From NCBI GenBank assembly GCA_024398075.1, contig JAKSJM010000023.1, positions 1 through 41,515 of the forward strand: a stretch of 41,515 nt of DNA, given 5' to 3'. This document shows, piece by piece, positions 23,135-32,529 of the stretch. The DNA comes from Bacteroidales bacterium (GTDB lineage: Bacteria > Bacteroidota > Bacteroidia > Bacteroidales > UBA932). Under the pieces are notes generated by a model that searched no databases, was not told where the DNA came from, and saw only the letters and a list, made by a program, of their open reading frames with translations. The position numbers and the translations under genes were made by a program. Position 1 is the first letter of the stretch. Each line of letters begins with the position of its first letter.

Positions 23135-23535
23135 TACATTAACTCCTTAAGGGCAGCGTAAAGCTGTGGATGTGTGTTCTCTATGATGATAGGGCGGCCG
23201 TCAGCGCCGATGAAGCAATGAGTGCTTGATGCGGTGCATACTACCTTTCCGTCGCGCCTCATGGTGTATCCAAACTTGAGCTTGAGCGCGCTCATCTCCA
23301 GCACCTTCAGCTCCACCTCGATGAGGTCCTGGAATGTCGTGGTACGCTTATAGTCCACGCTTACGCTCACTACAGGAGAGACAATGCCCTCGGCTTCCAT
23401 CTTCTCGAAGCCATAGCCCATCTGATCCAATGCGTCGATTCTGGTCTCCTCCATGATCCTGATATAGTTTGAATGATGAGTGACGCCCATTCTGTCGCAC
23501 TCATAGTACTTGATCTTGCGCTTGAAAGTTTCCAT
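23134..23535 (-). CDS. Acyl-CoA thioesterase, 4HBT family
   Basis: A 133-residue hotdog-fold thioesterase of the YbgC/4-hydroxybenzoyl-CoA type. The catalytic segment is YYECDRMGVTHHSNYIRIMEETR, with Asp14 as the likely nucleophile or base; the fold continues through VSVDYKRTTTFQDLIEVE. Such proteins hydrolyse short or medium acyl-CoA. Its messenger begins near 23550, downstream of a minus-strand -7 element at 23565-23558, and runs on into the phosphodiester glycosidase. There is no obvious functional link between the two. Confidence 0.92.
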   Translation of the reverse strand: METFKRKIKYYECDRMGVTHHSNYIRIMEETRIDALDQMGYGFEKMEAEGIVSPVVSVSVDYKRTTTFQDLIEVELKVLEMSALKLKFGYTMRRDGKVVCTASSTHCFIGADGRPIIIENTHPQLYAALKELM

Positions 23536-23557
23536 ATGTATATGTTATATTAGTGTC

Positions 23558-23595
23558 CAAAGATAGCTCAAAATCGGTAAAAAATCTTATTTTTG
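23558..23595. promoter_or_regulatory. Divergent promoter pair, thioesterase and hydroxyacid dehydrogenase
   Basis: Minus strand: TATCTTTG at 23565-23558 for the thioesterase. Plus strand: TATTTTTG at 23588-23595 for the FAD/Fe-S dehydrogenase (ATG 23624). Both are exact TAnnTTTG matches 22 bp apart, so the two promoters must share DNA and may compete. Confidence 0.6.
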
Positions 23596-23623
23596 CATAT
23601 ACATTGACCTAAAATGGTGAATA

Positions 23624-26449
23624 ATGAACGCCCAGTATACAAGTTTTCTTGATTCCATTGGCTCCTTTATCCCGAAGGACCGCATTTATACAGACAGCCT
23701 CCGCCGCCTGGCGTGGGGCACAGACGCCGGCTTCTATAGGGAGACGCCGCAGATCGTCATCCGCTCAAGCAGTGAGGAGGAGGTCTCGCGCATACTCAAG
23801 GAGGCGTCGGCAAGGCATCTTCCTGTGACCTTCCGCGCCGCCGGCACCAGCCTTTCTGGCCAGTCCATCAGCGAGAGCATCCTGGTGGTGGCAGGCAAGA
23901 ATTGGGAGAAATATACAGTGCATGCGGAAGGGGAGAGCATCACCCTGCAGCCTGGTATAGTGGGCGCTCAGGTAAACAAGATACTCGCTCCATACGGGCG
24001 TAAGTTCGGACCTGACCCGGCATCCATCGGCAGCTGTATGGTGGGTGGTATCGTCATGAACAATGCCTCCGGCATGTGCTGCGGAATCCATGCGAACTCA
24101 GACAGGATGATGACCTCGTGCCGCATAGTATTTGCCGACGGAACTGTGCTTGATACTGCGGACAAGGCTTCAAGAGAAGCTTTCGCTCAGAGCCACGGAA
24201 AGCTTATCGATGAGATAGTTAAGCTTCGTGATGAGGTGCTTGCGGACAAGGCTTTGCTGGACAGGATCAACTACAAGTATTCGATTAAGAATGTGACGGG
24301 TCTGAACCTTCTCCCGCTTGTGAGATTCTCCGATCCGTTCGATATAATCGCCCATCTGATGGTGGGTTCGGAAGGTACCCTGGGCTTCATGAGTGAGGTC
24401 ACGATGGACACTCTTCCTGTGGCTCCGTTCAAGGCCAGCGCGATGATCTACTTCAGCGACATCAAGGAGGCCGCGAGGGCCGTGGTGGCGATGCGCCCGC
24501 TGGGCGTGGCTGCGGCAGAGCTGCTGGACTGGCGTTCGCTGGCGTCGGTGCATGACACCACGGGTGAAGGCCTTACGGCTGTGCTGACCGAGGTTCAGGC
24601 TCAGAGCGCATCTGAGCTTGAGCAGAAGGTGGCTGCGGTCGTGGAGGCGGTGAAGCCGTTCAACACCTTCATCCCAGTCCGTTTCACCTCCGACCCTGCA
24701 GAGACCTCGAAGTACTGGGCGATTCGCTCCGGTATCTTCCCTACAGTGGGTGGTATGCGCAAGCAGGGAACCACTTGTCTTATCGAGGACATTGCCTTCC
24801 ATATAGAGAACCTTCCTGAGGCTACAGCCGACCTTTCTGACCTGCTGGACAGGCATGGCTACGATGACTCGTGCATCTATGGCCACGCCCTTGAGGGTAA
24901 CTTCCATTTCATCATAAACCAGGCATTTGATTCTGACAAGGAAGTCCAGAGGTATAAGGACATGATTCAGGATGTGGCGCAGATGGTGGTGGAGAAGTAC
25001 GATGGCTCGCTCAAGGCTGAGCATGGTACTGGCCGAAACATGGCTCCATTCGTCAAGTACGAGTGGGGAGAGGCTGCTTTCAGCGTGATGCAGCGCATAA
25101 AGAAGGCGTTTGACCCAGAAGGACTTCTTAATCCTGGTGTCATCTTCAATGATGATCCAGAGTGCTATATACGTGACTTCAAGGCCCTTCCGGTGCTGAG
25201 CCCGGCTCCGGGTGCGTCGGAGGAAACCATGGAGGCGTACAAGAAGATAAACAAGTGCATCGAGTGCGGCTTCTGTGAGGTGAACTGCGTGTCGTGCGGC
25301 CTGTCGCTTTCATCTCGTACCAGGATTGTGGCGCAGCGCGAGATGGCGCGCCTTCAGGCGCTCGGCGATGCCGAGTCGCAGGCGCGTCTCAAGGAGCTGC
25401 GCAAGCAGTACGTCTATCTCGGAGAGAAGACGTGCGCTGGCGACGGTCTTTGCTCTACATCGTGCCCTATGGGCATCAATGTGGCGGAGATGACGCACGA
25501 ACTCAGGCGAGCAGGCGCAGCTAGCGCCACATGGGCTTTCGCTGCTGACCACTTCTCCTTAGTAAAGAACGGTATACGAGGTGTACTCACTATGGCTCAG
25601 CTTGGACAGACGGTGCTTGGCACGTCTGCCATGAGTGCTACATGTCGTGGATTGCATAAACTTGGTATCCCTCTGTGGACTCCATCTATGCCTCGTGCTT
25701 ACAGGATTCCTAATAGAATGGAATTGGCTTCAGATGAGCCTCTTAAGGTCGTTTACTTCCCGAGCTGCTTTAACCAGATGATGGGTCTTCCAAAGGGCAG
25801 TGAGAAGAAGCGTGCCCTTGCGGAGGAAACTGTTGACCTGCTGAGAAAGGCAGGCTATGATGTCATCTTCCCTGATAATAAGGAGTCGTTGTGCTGTGGT
25901 ACTATATGGGAGAGCAAGGGTATGCCTGACATCGCAGACAAGAAATTACGTGAGCTGGAAGATGCTTTATGGGAGGCTTCTGAGCACGGTAGATGGCCTG
26001 TGCTTTGTGACCAGAGTCCATGCCTTCATCGTATGAGACTTGGCATCTCGAAGATGAAGCTTTACGAACCAGCTGAGTTCATCTGGAAGTTCCTTCGTGA
26101 TCGACTTGAGTTTGTGCAGACTTCGGAGCCTATTGCCATCCACGCCACATGTTCGACACGCCTGATGAAACTCCAGGATACTCTGCTTAGTCTGGCTCAG
26201 CTTTGCTCTTCAAATGTCATCGTTCCTGAAGGAGTAGGGTGCTGCGGATTTGCTGGCGACAAGGGCATGACGAACCCAGAGTTGAACAAGCATGCTCTTC
26301 GTAAACTCCGTCCTCAGCTTGAGAAGGCTGGAGTGAAATATGGCTACTCAAACAGCCGAACCTGTGAGATCGGACTCGCCACAAACTCTGGCGTTCCGTA
26401 CGTTTCGATCGTCTACCTTGTGAATGAACACACGAGACCGATCAAGTAG
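23624..26449 (+). CDS. FAD- and Fe-S-containing D-2-hydroxyacid dehydrogenase (YdiJ/GlcD-F fusion)
   Basis: A 941-residue fusion of a GlcD-like FAD oxidase and a GlcF-like Fe-S subunit. The FAD_binding_4 domain (residues about 40-190) includes VTFRAAGTSLSGQS and GSCMVGGIVMNNASGMCCG; FAD-oxidase_C follows with the KAEHGTGRNMAPFVK segment. The Fe-S part starts with CIECGFCEVNC (Cys545, 548, 551, 555) and CAGDGLCSTSCPMGI, and two CCG domains close the protein (SLCCGTIWESKG, GVGCCGFAGDKG). It should oxidise D-lactate, D-2-hydroxyglutarate or a similar substrate and pass electrons to the membrane; which one is not determinable. GC content falls from about 70% in parts of the FAD half to about 45-50% in the CCG part. 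Confidence 0.93.
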   Translation: MNAQYTSFLDSIGSFIPKDRIYTDSLRRLAWGTDAGFYRETPQIVIRSSSEEEVSRILKEASARHLPVTFRAAGTSLSGQSISESILVVAGKNWEKYTVHAEGESITLQPGIVGAQVNKILAPYGRKFGPDPASIGSCMVGGIVMNNASGMCCGIHANSDRMMTSCRIVFADGTVLDTADKASREAFAQSHGKLIDEIVKLRDEVLADKALLDRINYKYSIKNVTGLNLLPLVRFSDPFDIIAHLMVGSEGTLGFMSEVTMDTLPVAPFKASAMIYFSDIKEAARAVVAMRPLGVAAAELLDWRSLASVHDTTGEGLTAVLTEVQAQSASELEQKVAAVVEAVKPFNTFIPVRFTSDPAETSKYWAIRSGIFPTVGGMRKQGTTCLIEDIAFHIENLPEATADLSDLLDRHGYDDSCIYGHALEGNFHFIINQAFDSDKEVQRYKDMIQDVAQMVVEKYDGSLKAEHGTGRNMAPFVKYEWGEAAFSVMQRIKKAFDPEGLLNPGVIFNDDPECYIRDFKALPVLSPAPGASEETMEAYKKINKCIECGFCEVNCVSCGLSLSSRTRIVAQREMARLQALGDAESQARLKELRKQYVYLGEKTCAGDGLCSTSCPMGINVAEMTHELRRAGAASATWAFAADHFSLVKNGIRGVLTMAQLGQTVLGTSAMSATCRGLHKLGIPLWTPSMPRAYRIPNRMELASDEPLKVVYFPSCFNQMMGLPKGSEKKRALAEETVDLLRKAGYDVIFPDNKESLCCGTIWESKGMPDIADKKLRELEDALWEASEHGRWPVLCDQSPCLHRMRLGISKMKLYEPAEFIWKFLRDRLEFVQTSEPIAIHATCSTRLMKLQDTLLSLAQLCSSNVIVPEGVGCCGFAGDKGMTNPELNKHALRKLRPQLEKAGVKYGYSNSRTCEIGLATNSGVPYVSIVYLVNEHTRPIK

Positions 26450-26467
26450 TTGATTCGCATACATCAT

Positions 26468-26495
26468 AAAAAAGGGCACGGCGTGCCCTTTTTTT
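26468..26495 (+). terminator. Terminator after the hydroxyacid dehydrogenase
   Basis: GGGCAC / GTGCCC with a 3-nt loop, extended by a six-base A/T stem, spanning 26468-26495 and ending in a T run. Confidence 0.9.
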
Positions 26496-26590
26496 GTGCT
26501 TTTTGGCGTCAAAATATGGTTTAACAAAAATGTTACCAATATAAACACGATAGTTAAATAATCATATATACAATAAGTTAGTTTATAGTT

Positions 26591-28534
26591 TTACTTGAGA
26601 TATGCCTGAATGACCATATTGTTGCTTGTCATATCAAAAATAGGAGTTTCGAAGCGATTTGTACTCGTTTCTGTGCCTATTTGACCGCTATAGATCTTCC
26701 TTCCATTGGCATATATCTCCACGAGTGAGGCTGTAGAGCCGAACACTCTATATCCGCTTACCCTGAACTTGTCTCCAAAGACTTGGATGCTTTTTGTCGC
26801 TGATGTTGTGACTCCGTAGTTGGCTTCGGTGGTGAGAAAATATATTCCTCTTCCGGCCTCGACGTTTGCCTCTGAATCGTAAGGGTTGTTGACATAAGAA
26901 AGGCCTACTGACAGTCCGTTCGCTCCGTTTGGTGGAGTGGCGTAGAGGGTGAATGTCCTGGTGCCAGGGAATACTGGCGTGACGATGATTTCATGTCTTT
27001 CGTCTCTGAGTTCTGACCAGTCTATCGAGAACTCTCCGCAATTAATGAAGTGTTCTCCATCGATGCTGACGTCATATACCAAGTAGTCGAGTCCAGACTG
27101 GTCGGATATTGTACTTGTTGAGACACGGAAAATATCGTGTCCACTTCCTTGTGATATGCTGACTGTCTTCGTGCTGTGGGAGGTGCTGCCGTAGCAATAG
27201 CAGTTCGCCATGTCGACTCCATTTGTCGCAGTTACGCCATAGAATACTGTTGATGTACCTGAATTAGCCGTTATGTCTATAATCACGTTCTTGCGCCTAT
27301 TTTCCACATGAACAGGCACCCACTCTGATGTCCATTCATCGTAGGATGCTTGAATGTACGTTGTGCCCAGTTCTTCTGCACTGAAACATCCGTTCCCGGA
27401 ATATGCCAATACTTGTGAACCTGCTGCGATATCCCATGTGCATGATTGGGTGACTTCTCTTTGTTCCAGAACCTGTCCATGTAGTTTCTTCACCAGCTGT
27501 GCCTGGAACTGCTGACTCTCGCCCACGTTCAGCCAAGCTTCGGAAGGGGAGACCTCCAGTACTTTCTCGATCTCAAATCTAGGTTCACATTTCCACCATA
27601 TCATCTCTGGATTGACGTCGGTAGGCTGAAGAGTCAGTGCGTACTGCGTGTTTCTGCAGATGTTGAAGTCGTTTGTGCTGTTCGCACCAAGGTACATTCT
27701 GTATACGACGTCATCGGCTGTGCCACAACCATTGACAAGATAACTGCATGTCACTTCCAGGTAACTACACAGGTCTGGATCTACACTTGAGTAACCATAG
27801 GTGGGGATCTTGTCGCTAGGTATATGGATGCCGTATTCCGTACCTTGAAGATTCTCCGGGATATAGAAAACTGCACTTAACCCTTGGTTGATTCTTACGA
27901 TGTCACTTGCGGATGCGTGGTCTCCGAACTCTATGATCTCGTCTACTACTGCCGCGCTGAAGGCATGTGGTGACACTATCCCTGCCACATTCTTCATCTG
28001 TATGTCCTTGACCATCATGGATCCGCTAGTTATGCCTGCAGGCGAGAATCTGAACTCGTACCTGGCGACGAGACGGCCAGCATTGACAACTATCCTGCTT
28101 GTAGATTCCGTCATGGTTATTTCCTTGTGTCCGTACATGGGTAATCCGTCCCTGGCTATGCTCTCGTTCGATACTGCATGCCTGTAAGACACGGCATCGT
28201 CATGGCTGTCTAGTGATGGCCTCAGGTCGCCCATATTTACAAGCACATCGAAGTTATATGTCATTCCTGGTTTCAGGTCAAGCTCTATGCTGCTCCCTGT
28301 GACGTATTCTTTCATTATGTCGCCATATTCATCGCTGATGATTATCGTGGCGTTCTTTATTCGTGACTCATCCTGTATGCTCTCCAGGTAACAACTTTTT
28401 GTGACCGAGTGTATGGAGTCGGCTCTGAAGTCCAATGTAACTGTATGTAAGTACTTTTTTGGCGAGACCTCTTCTCGGCCGCAGGCTGCTATCGCTAGGC
28501 ACCCAAGTGCCAATAGTATGATTCTTCTTCTCAT
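26591..28534 (-). CDS. Surface lipoprotein, DUF4906-like with Ig-like domain
   Basis: A 647-residue lipoprotein (MRRRIILLALGCLAIAAC, lipobox IAAC, Cys18). The N-terminal half resembles fimbrillin-like proteins of the DUF4906 group: GMTYNFDVLVNMGDL early, FYIPENLQGTEYGIHIP in the middle, and YLGANSTNDFNICRNTQYALTL. Residues about 345-420 look like a bacterial Ig-like (BIG) domain (LEVSPSEAWLNVGESQQFQAQL). The C-terminal 220 residues are beta-rich and unassigned. As the last gene of the fimbrial operon (10 bp after the FimB/Mfa2-like gene) it is a candidate accessory or tip component; assignment to DUF4906 is by eye. Confidence 0.72.
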   Translation of the reverse strand: MRRRIILLALGCLAIAACGREEVSPKKYLHTVTLDFRADSIHSVTKSCYLESIQDESRIKNATIIISDEYGDIMKEYVTGSSIELDLKPGMTYNFDVLVNMGDLRPSLDSHDDAVSYRHAVSNESIARDGLPMYGHKEITMTESTSRIVVNAGRLVARYEFRFSPAGITSGSMMVKDIQMKNVAGIVSPHAFSAAVVDEIIEFGDHASASDIVRINQGLSAVFYIPENLQGTEYGIHIPSDKIPTYGYSSVDPDLCSYLEVTCSYLVNGCGTADDVVYRMYLGANSTNDFNICRNTQYALTLQPTDVNPEMIWWKCEPRFEIEKVLEVSPSEAWLNVGESQQFQAQLVKKLHGQVLEQREVTQSCTWDIAAGSQVLAYSGNGCFSAEELGTTYIQASYDEWTSEWVPVHVENRRKNVIIDITANSGTSTVFYGVTATNGVDMANCYCYGSTSHSTKTVSISQGSGHDIFRVSTSTISDQSGLDYLVYDVSIDGEHFINCGEFSIDWSELRDERHEIIVTPVFPGTRTFTLYATPPNGANGLSVGLSYVNNPYDSEANVEAGRGIYFLTTEANYGVTTSATKSIQVFGDKFRVSGYRVFGSTASLVEIYANGRKIYSGQIGTETSTNRFETPIFDMTSNNMVIQAYLK

Positions 28535-28544
28535 AAGTGATGTG

Positions 28545-29453
28545 TTATATCGTTATGCTTTCTTTCCATCCTGACTCCCATTCCTTGACTACTATCTGTC
28601 CTTCTTCGTTTACGAAGTCAAGCGTGATAAATATGTCCTTCAAGTCGGCATCACTCCAGTCATATCCTGTCTTAGTGATGATGTTTCCTAGTGCTAATAC
28701 TATTGGTTTGTAGTTGTTTGTGTTATCTGACTTGTATTTTAGGTTTAAGTATAGTCCGGAGTCGTCATCCCACACTTGACGGGGGAGTATCAATGAGTAT
28801 TTTACTTCGCTGGCATCCCATTTCCTATCATATCCACATAAGCTCATCTCCCTCTGGATGTTTGGCCTTAAAGCCAAGTGCCCTTCTCTGCAGATTGTGG
28901 CTTCATGGCTGTATGCTCCTCTTACAGGCTGTAGGCTGATGAGGTCAAATCCACAGGTATTTCCCACCACTTGAGCTATGAAGGGGTAGTCTTCTTCCTT
29001 GTAGCCGGTCATGGCGATGAACACGCAAGCGTGCTGTTTTTTCGGCCCCACAGGAATGGTGCAAACGTCATCGATACATGACGCTCTGACGGAGCTGGCC
29101 CATATGCTGTCGGCCTGTTCCCCTTCCTTTATCATGAGTCTTGTGCCGACTATGTACCCCTTATCTTTGTTCATGATTATTGACATGTTTTTCTCTCCTT
29201 TCGAGACGGCTGCGGTATAGTCGTCATCTCGTATGCTGCGCCATGAAAATGCTTGGGAAAGTTCCTTGGATTCGCCCTCGAAAACAGTCAAAGTTATTCC
29301 TCCTTCTCTAGATAGATCTTCAGGTTTTTCGGCCTGAAAAATAAGGTGACAAGGGCAGATCCACCTGTTCTCCTTGACCGAACAAGAGGTGGTGAACCCT
29401 ATGAAAAGTGGGATTATCCACTTCGTGAAAATTCTGTGTGTTTTTCCATCCAT
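28545..29453 (-). CDS. FimB/Mfa2-like fimbrial anchor lipoprotein
   Basis: A 302-residue lipoprotein likely to anchor and terminate a type V fimbria. Start ATG 29453 is chosen because it yields a lipoprotein signal (MDGKTHRIFTKWIIPLFIGFTTSC, Cys24); a longer frame up to 29543 adds 30 residues with no signal. Soon after the cysteine comes CPCHLIFQAEKP, reminiscent of the CP-x-L-x-F entry of Mfa2/FimB proteins. The remainder is beta-rich with ACVFIAMTGY and SLILPRQVW-type segments. It lies 95 bp after the fimbrillin stop, an unusually wide gap for this operon. Confidence 0.7.
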   Translation of the reverse strand: MDGKTHRIFTKWIIPLFIGFTTSCSVKENRWICPCHLIFQAEKPEDLSREGGITLTVFEGESKELSQAFSWRSIRDDDYTAAVSKGEKNMSIIMNKDKGYIVGTRLMIKEGEQADSIWASSVRASCIDDVCTIPVGPKKQHACVFIAMTGYKEEDYPFIAQVVGNTCGFDLISLQPVRGAYSHEATICREGHLALRPNIQREMSLCGYDRKWDASEVKYSLILPRQVWDDDSGLYLNLKYKSDNTNNYKPIVLALGNIITKTGYDWSDADLKDIFITLDFVNEEGQIVVKEWESGWKESITI

Positions 29454-29548
29454 AGTCACGTGATTTTTCTGAATAATATGGGTCCCAGGGGAGGTTTCGC
29501 TCCTCGATACCATAGGTAACACTTCTGTTAGTCCCTGGAACAATATTG

Positions 29549-30538
29549 TTAAATTGTCTCAGTATAAGTGGCTCCATTTTCCCAATCAGCCACCTGTATC
29601 TCAAATGATACATCGCTTGACTCTACTGGCTCCCAAGGGTGTTTTGATCCTCTCTTGGTCAAAGTGAAGCTTGTTATTATGTATGTTTTGTTCGATTCTA
29701 GGGCAGGAAGGTATACTGGATAGTAGTTGTCCTGGCCATCGAGAGTGGTGTCGATCACAAGCATGGTTCGTCTCTCTGACCATGTGCCTGCGGCAGCTCC
29801 CTTCGGCTCATCATCGCATGAGTTTGGATAAGGATAGAAGCTATGTACTGTAGAGTATGTGCTGCCCTGTGCAAGAGTGCTTGTGACGGTGTCGTGAAGC
29901 AGCTCGTTATGGTCGTTTGGATTGTACTGAAGTTTGTTGTACCAAGAGTACTCGACGCCTCCGTCGAAGTAGCATTTGTTTGATACGACATCGGTCAGAT
30001 AGATGCCCCTGAACTTTAATTCCTTGCCTCCCAATTCGTCGTTTGTGAACTGTCTCTTGATGGACTGAAGTATGACCTTTGAGACAAGTCTTTTTACGGT
30101 GATGACCTTTCTCGTAGTACTTGAAGAGATAGCTTCGTTCAGAAGTGAACCGCTCATCACAAGACTTCCTACGGAGTTATCACCAAGAGAAGACTGCCTA
30201 GTTATGAGTTCGTCCTTTGTCCTAACCTGCGCGAGAGATGGTGCATTGACGATGGCATAGATGTCTTTTGAGCCTGTGCTGACGCTGGCATTAACAAGAG
30301 AGCCCGTGGATGTGGCATATGCCTCTACGATGCCAGATTCGTCGCACACGAAAAGCTGGACGTTGTTTACGGCTGATTCACTGTCGCTGGATACGTTTGT
30401 GACCTTGGTGAACGGCTTCTCGAGTCCATTGATCTGAATGCTCAGGTCGACTCTTTCGTTCTGTCCCAGCTGAGGGACTTCTTTGTTGCAGGCAGCCACT
30501 GCTAGGCAGGCTGCTGCTACATAGATGAGATTTTTCAT
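29549..30538 (-). CDS. FimA/Mfa1-type fimbrillin (major fimbrial subunit candidate)
   Basis: A 329-residue lipoprotein precursor (MKNLIYVAAACLAVAAC, lipobox VAAC, Cys17) with the layout of Bacteroidales fimbrillins: an N-terminal domain with VNNVQLFVCDESGIVEAYA and IYAIVNAP, a middle segment KRLVSKVILQSI, and a C-terminal VADWENGATYTETI. Type V fimbrillins are exported as lipoproteins, cleaved near the N-terminus by an Arg-specific protease, and polymerise through exchange of the C-terminal strand; Arg29 (NERVDL) could be the cleavage site. The start follows the OmpA-like gene by 20 bp, with the anchor gene downstream. Confidence 0.82.
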   Translation of the reverse strand: MKNLIYVAAACLAVAACNKEVPQLGQNERVDLSIQINGLEKPFTKVTNVSSDSESAVNNVQLFVCDESGIVEAYATSTGSLVNASVSTGSKDIYAIVNAPSLAQVRTKDELITRQSSLGDNSVGSLVMSGSLLNEAISSSTTRKVITVKRLVSKVILQSIKRQFTNDELGGKELKFRGIYLTDVVSNKCYFDGGVEYSWYNKLQYNPNDHNELLHDTVTSTLAQGSTYSTVHSFYPYPNSCDDEPKGAAAGTWSERRTMLVIDTTLDGQDNYYPVYLPALESNKTYIITSFTLTKRGSKHPWEPVESSDVSFEIQVADWENGATYTETI

Positions 30539-30558
30539 GTTTGATAAGTTTTTATGAG

Positions 30559-32529
30559 TTAATAAATGGGAATGTCGTCTTTCTGGACATTAAGTCCGTA
30601 TGTTTTTATCAGTGTCGATATTTCAGGATCCAGGTTTCCTCTATGGATGAATGATTCGTCCTGTGAACATGATCGAAGATAGTGTTCCACGGCTTTTTCT
30701 ACTTCGCCCTTTCTTGCGTAGACCACAGCCAGCATGTAGTTCACTTGCGGAGTTTTGTCTAGTTTCTCAAGTATAACCCTGGCGCTTTCATTGTAATCCA
30801 TGCAGCAGAATGCAACTGCTGAGTTGAAGTCGGCGTATGGCCTTAACAATGTCACTGCTGTCTCGTAATCTCTGTCCCTTATGGCCTGTACGCCTCGCAT
30901 GTATGTGGTGTCCAGGATTGTAGTGGCAAGAGTGTCTTGGGTCATGCCCTTCCTATGCAGTCTGAAATCAAATCCAACGATTCTTAATTTAGGGTATAAT
31001 GATTCTCGTAAATATTTGTAATAATGCTCTTTCTGCATATTTGCTTCACGCTTGTCTTTAGATGGTTCTAGTGACAAACTGAAGTATGATTCTTTGTCTT
31101 TCTGGCTCAGCGTAGAGTCAGCTCTGACTAGCGCATCAAGCATATTCCAGTTCTCAGGTTCACTCTTTGAAATAAACTTGATCTGAGGTATATCGTGTCC
31201 TCTCACTTTCTTTCCATCCATGTCGTAGAATAGTCCTGCCTCTCTCTGTATGGAGTCGCTGCAATGCTTGATGTATGCACTGAAGTACTTTGAAACTGAT
31301 TCGCTTCTTTGTTTGGAAAGCTTCTCGTTCACTTGGTAACTACCTTCTGGCGAGCAGTTGGCCGTGACAATGATCGAGTCCAGATCGTAAGTTATGTTGT
31401 CCAACAGGCCACGGAGGTTTGACTTTATTCGCGATATCTCTGATGCATTGTCGCCAAGCTCGGTCCTGATGTCTGACTTGCCTGATGCGAACTCGATGTA
31501 GCAAGCTGTATTTGCCTCCACGCGGCGGCTTACTACGCTCGACAAGTATTTCTCCCTGTTATCTACAAAGGCAGAAAGAGAACTTATGTAGAACGTAAGG
31601 GGAGAAGACTTCGGAATCTTGTATATCTGCTTGTCCTGCTCCCAAATGCCTCCGGATAGGAGTATCTCCACCTTTCTAAGTTTTGGGCGAGTGTTGATGG
31701 TCTGTACATAGTGATAGATGAAGTCTCCGTTTGTGCTCTGCATCACGGTGTCAAGCCTTAGGCCCTCAGTGATGATGGGAACCTTCACATATTTGTGATA
31801 CATCCTATCTGTAAGTAGTTTCTTTCTGTTATTCCAGTTGCGCCTAAGCTTATTCGTGTAGTGCTCTATAGCCTCACGCTCTGTCACACCATAGTATGAC
31901 ATGAAGTCTTCTTCCGAAACATATGTGGAATCGCTCTTGAATGCGTATAACTGAGGTATGTTTCGTTCAAGAAAGATCTCTAACTGCCATGAGTCGACAA
32001 ATACAGTCGAATCCGTTATTATGGAGTCAATGAACTTCTGGTATCGCTCGTATCCTCTAAGCTGTGCCTTGCGATACTCTCGCCCTGTGATGATGACTGG
32101 ATCAAGCCTTACGGTGTCGCCAAGTATGCACATGTCTGGAGTGAAGCGAAGCTGCCACTTGCTGTCCTGCATGCTCTCAGGTACTGTGATCTGGAACTCG
32201 ATATCCACCTTTCCATGTCTTTCTGCCACATTCCTGAAGCTTGCGGTGACCATGGCTGCGTCGATAACATCCGTGGCCACCATCTCGCCATTCTCGTCTT
32301 TTATGGCCTTCATGATGAGTATTTCTCTTCCATCATCATCCTTGACCTTCAGAGTGTCTCGGTGCGCCTTCATCTCAGAGGGCATACTGAACTCTGGTAT
32401 TTCCTTTCCTGAGATGGACAATCCTGCAGTGACAGAACCATCCTTTAGAGAGGATAGTTTCTTTCTAGTGCCGCAAGATGCTACGACGAGACAGAGCATG
32501 ATGGCGACCACAAGATGCCTAGCTCTCAT
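30559..32529 (-). CDS. OmpA/TPR lipoprotein of the fimbrial operon
   Basis: A 656-residue lipoprotein (MRARHLVVAIMLCLVVASC, Cys19); start ATG 32529 overlaps the ssb stop by 11 bp, and an in-frame ATG at 32547 is a less likely alternative. The N-terminal third is a beta-rich domain (VDIEFQITVPESM, WQLRFTPDMCILGDTVRL), possibly related to the DUF3868-type proteins of Bacteroides fimbrial loci. Residues about 355-430 form an OmpA-like peptidoglycan-binding region (FASGKSDIRTELGDN, NEKLSKQRSESVSKYF), and the C-terminus holds two or three TPR-like helical pairs. The protein could connect the fimbrial apparatus to the peptidoglycan. Confidence 0.75.
   Translation of the reverse strand: MRARHLVVAIMLCLVVASCGTRKKLSSLKDGSVTAGLSISGKEIPEFSMPSEMKAHRDTLKVKDDDGREILIMKAIKDENGEMVATDVIDAAMVTASFRNVAERHGKVDIEFQITVPESMQDSKWQLRFTPDMCILGDTVRLDPVIITGREYRKAQLRGYERYQKFIDSIITDSTVFVDSWQLEIFLERNIPQLYAFKSDSTYVSEEDFMSYYGVTEREAIEHYTNKLRRNWNNRKKLLTDRMYHKYVKVPIITEGLRLDTVMQSTNGDFIYHYVQTINTRPKLRKVEILLSGGIWEQDKQIYKIPKSSPLTFYISSLSAFVDNREKYLSSVVSRRVEANTACYIEFASGKSDIRTELGDNASEISRIKSNLRGLLDNITYDLDSIIVTANCSPEGSYQVNEKLSKQRSESVSKYFSAYIKHCSDSIQREAGLFYDMDGKKVRGHDIPQIKFISKSEPENWNMLDALVRADSTLSQKDKESYFSLSLEPSKDKREANMQKEHYYKYLRESLYPKLRIVGFDFRLHRKGMTQDTLATTILDTTYMRGVQAIRDRDYETAVTLLRPYADFNSAVAFCCMDYNESARVILEKLDKTPQVNYMLAVVYARKGEVEKAVEHYLRSCSQDESFIHRGNLDPEISTLIKTYGLNVQKDDIPIY

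Noticed and set aside
24170-25024. 284-residue minus-strand open frame inside the hydroxyacid dehydrogenase gene
   Set aside because: It lies wholly antisense to a gene with clear FAD-domain motifs, has no recognisable domain, and follows from high-GC codon bias.
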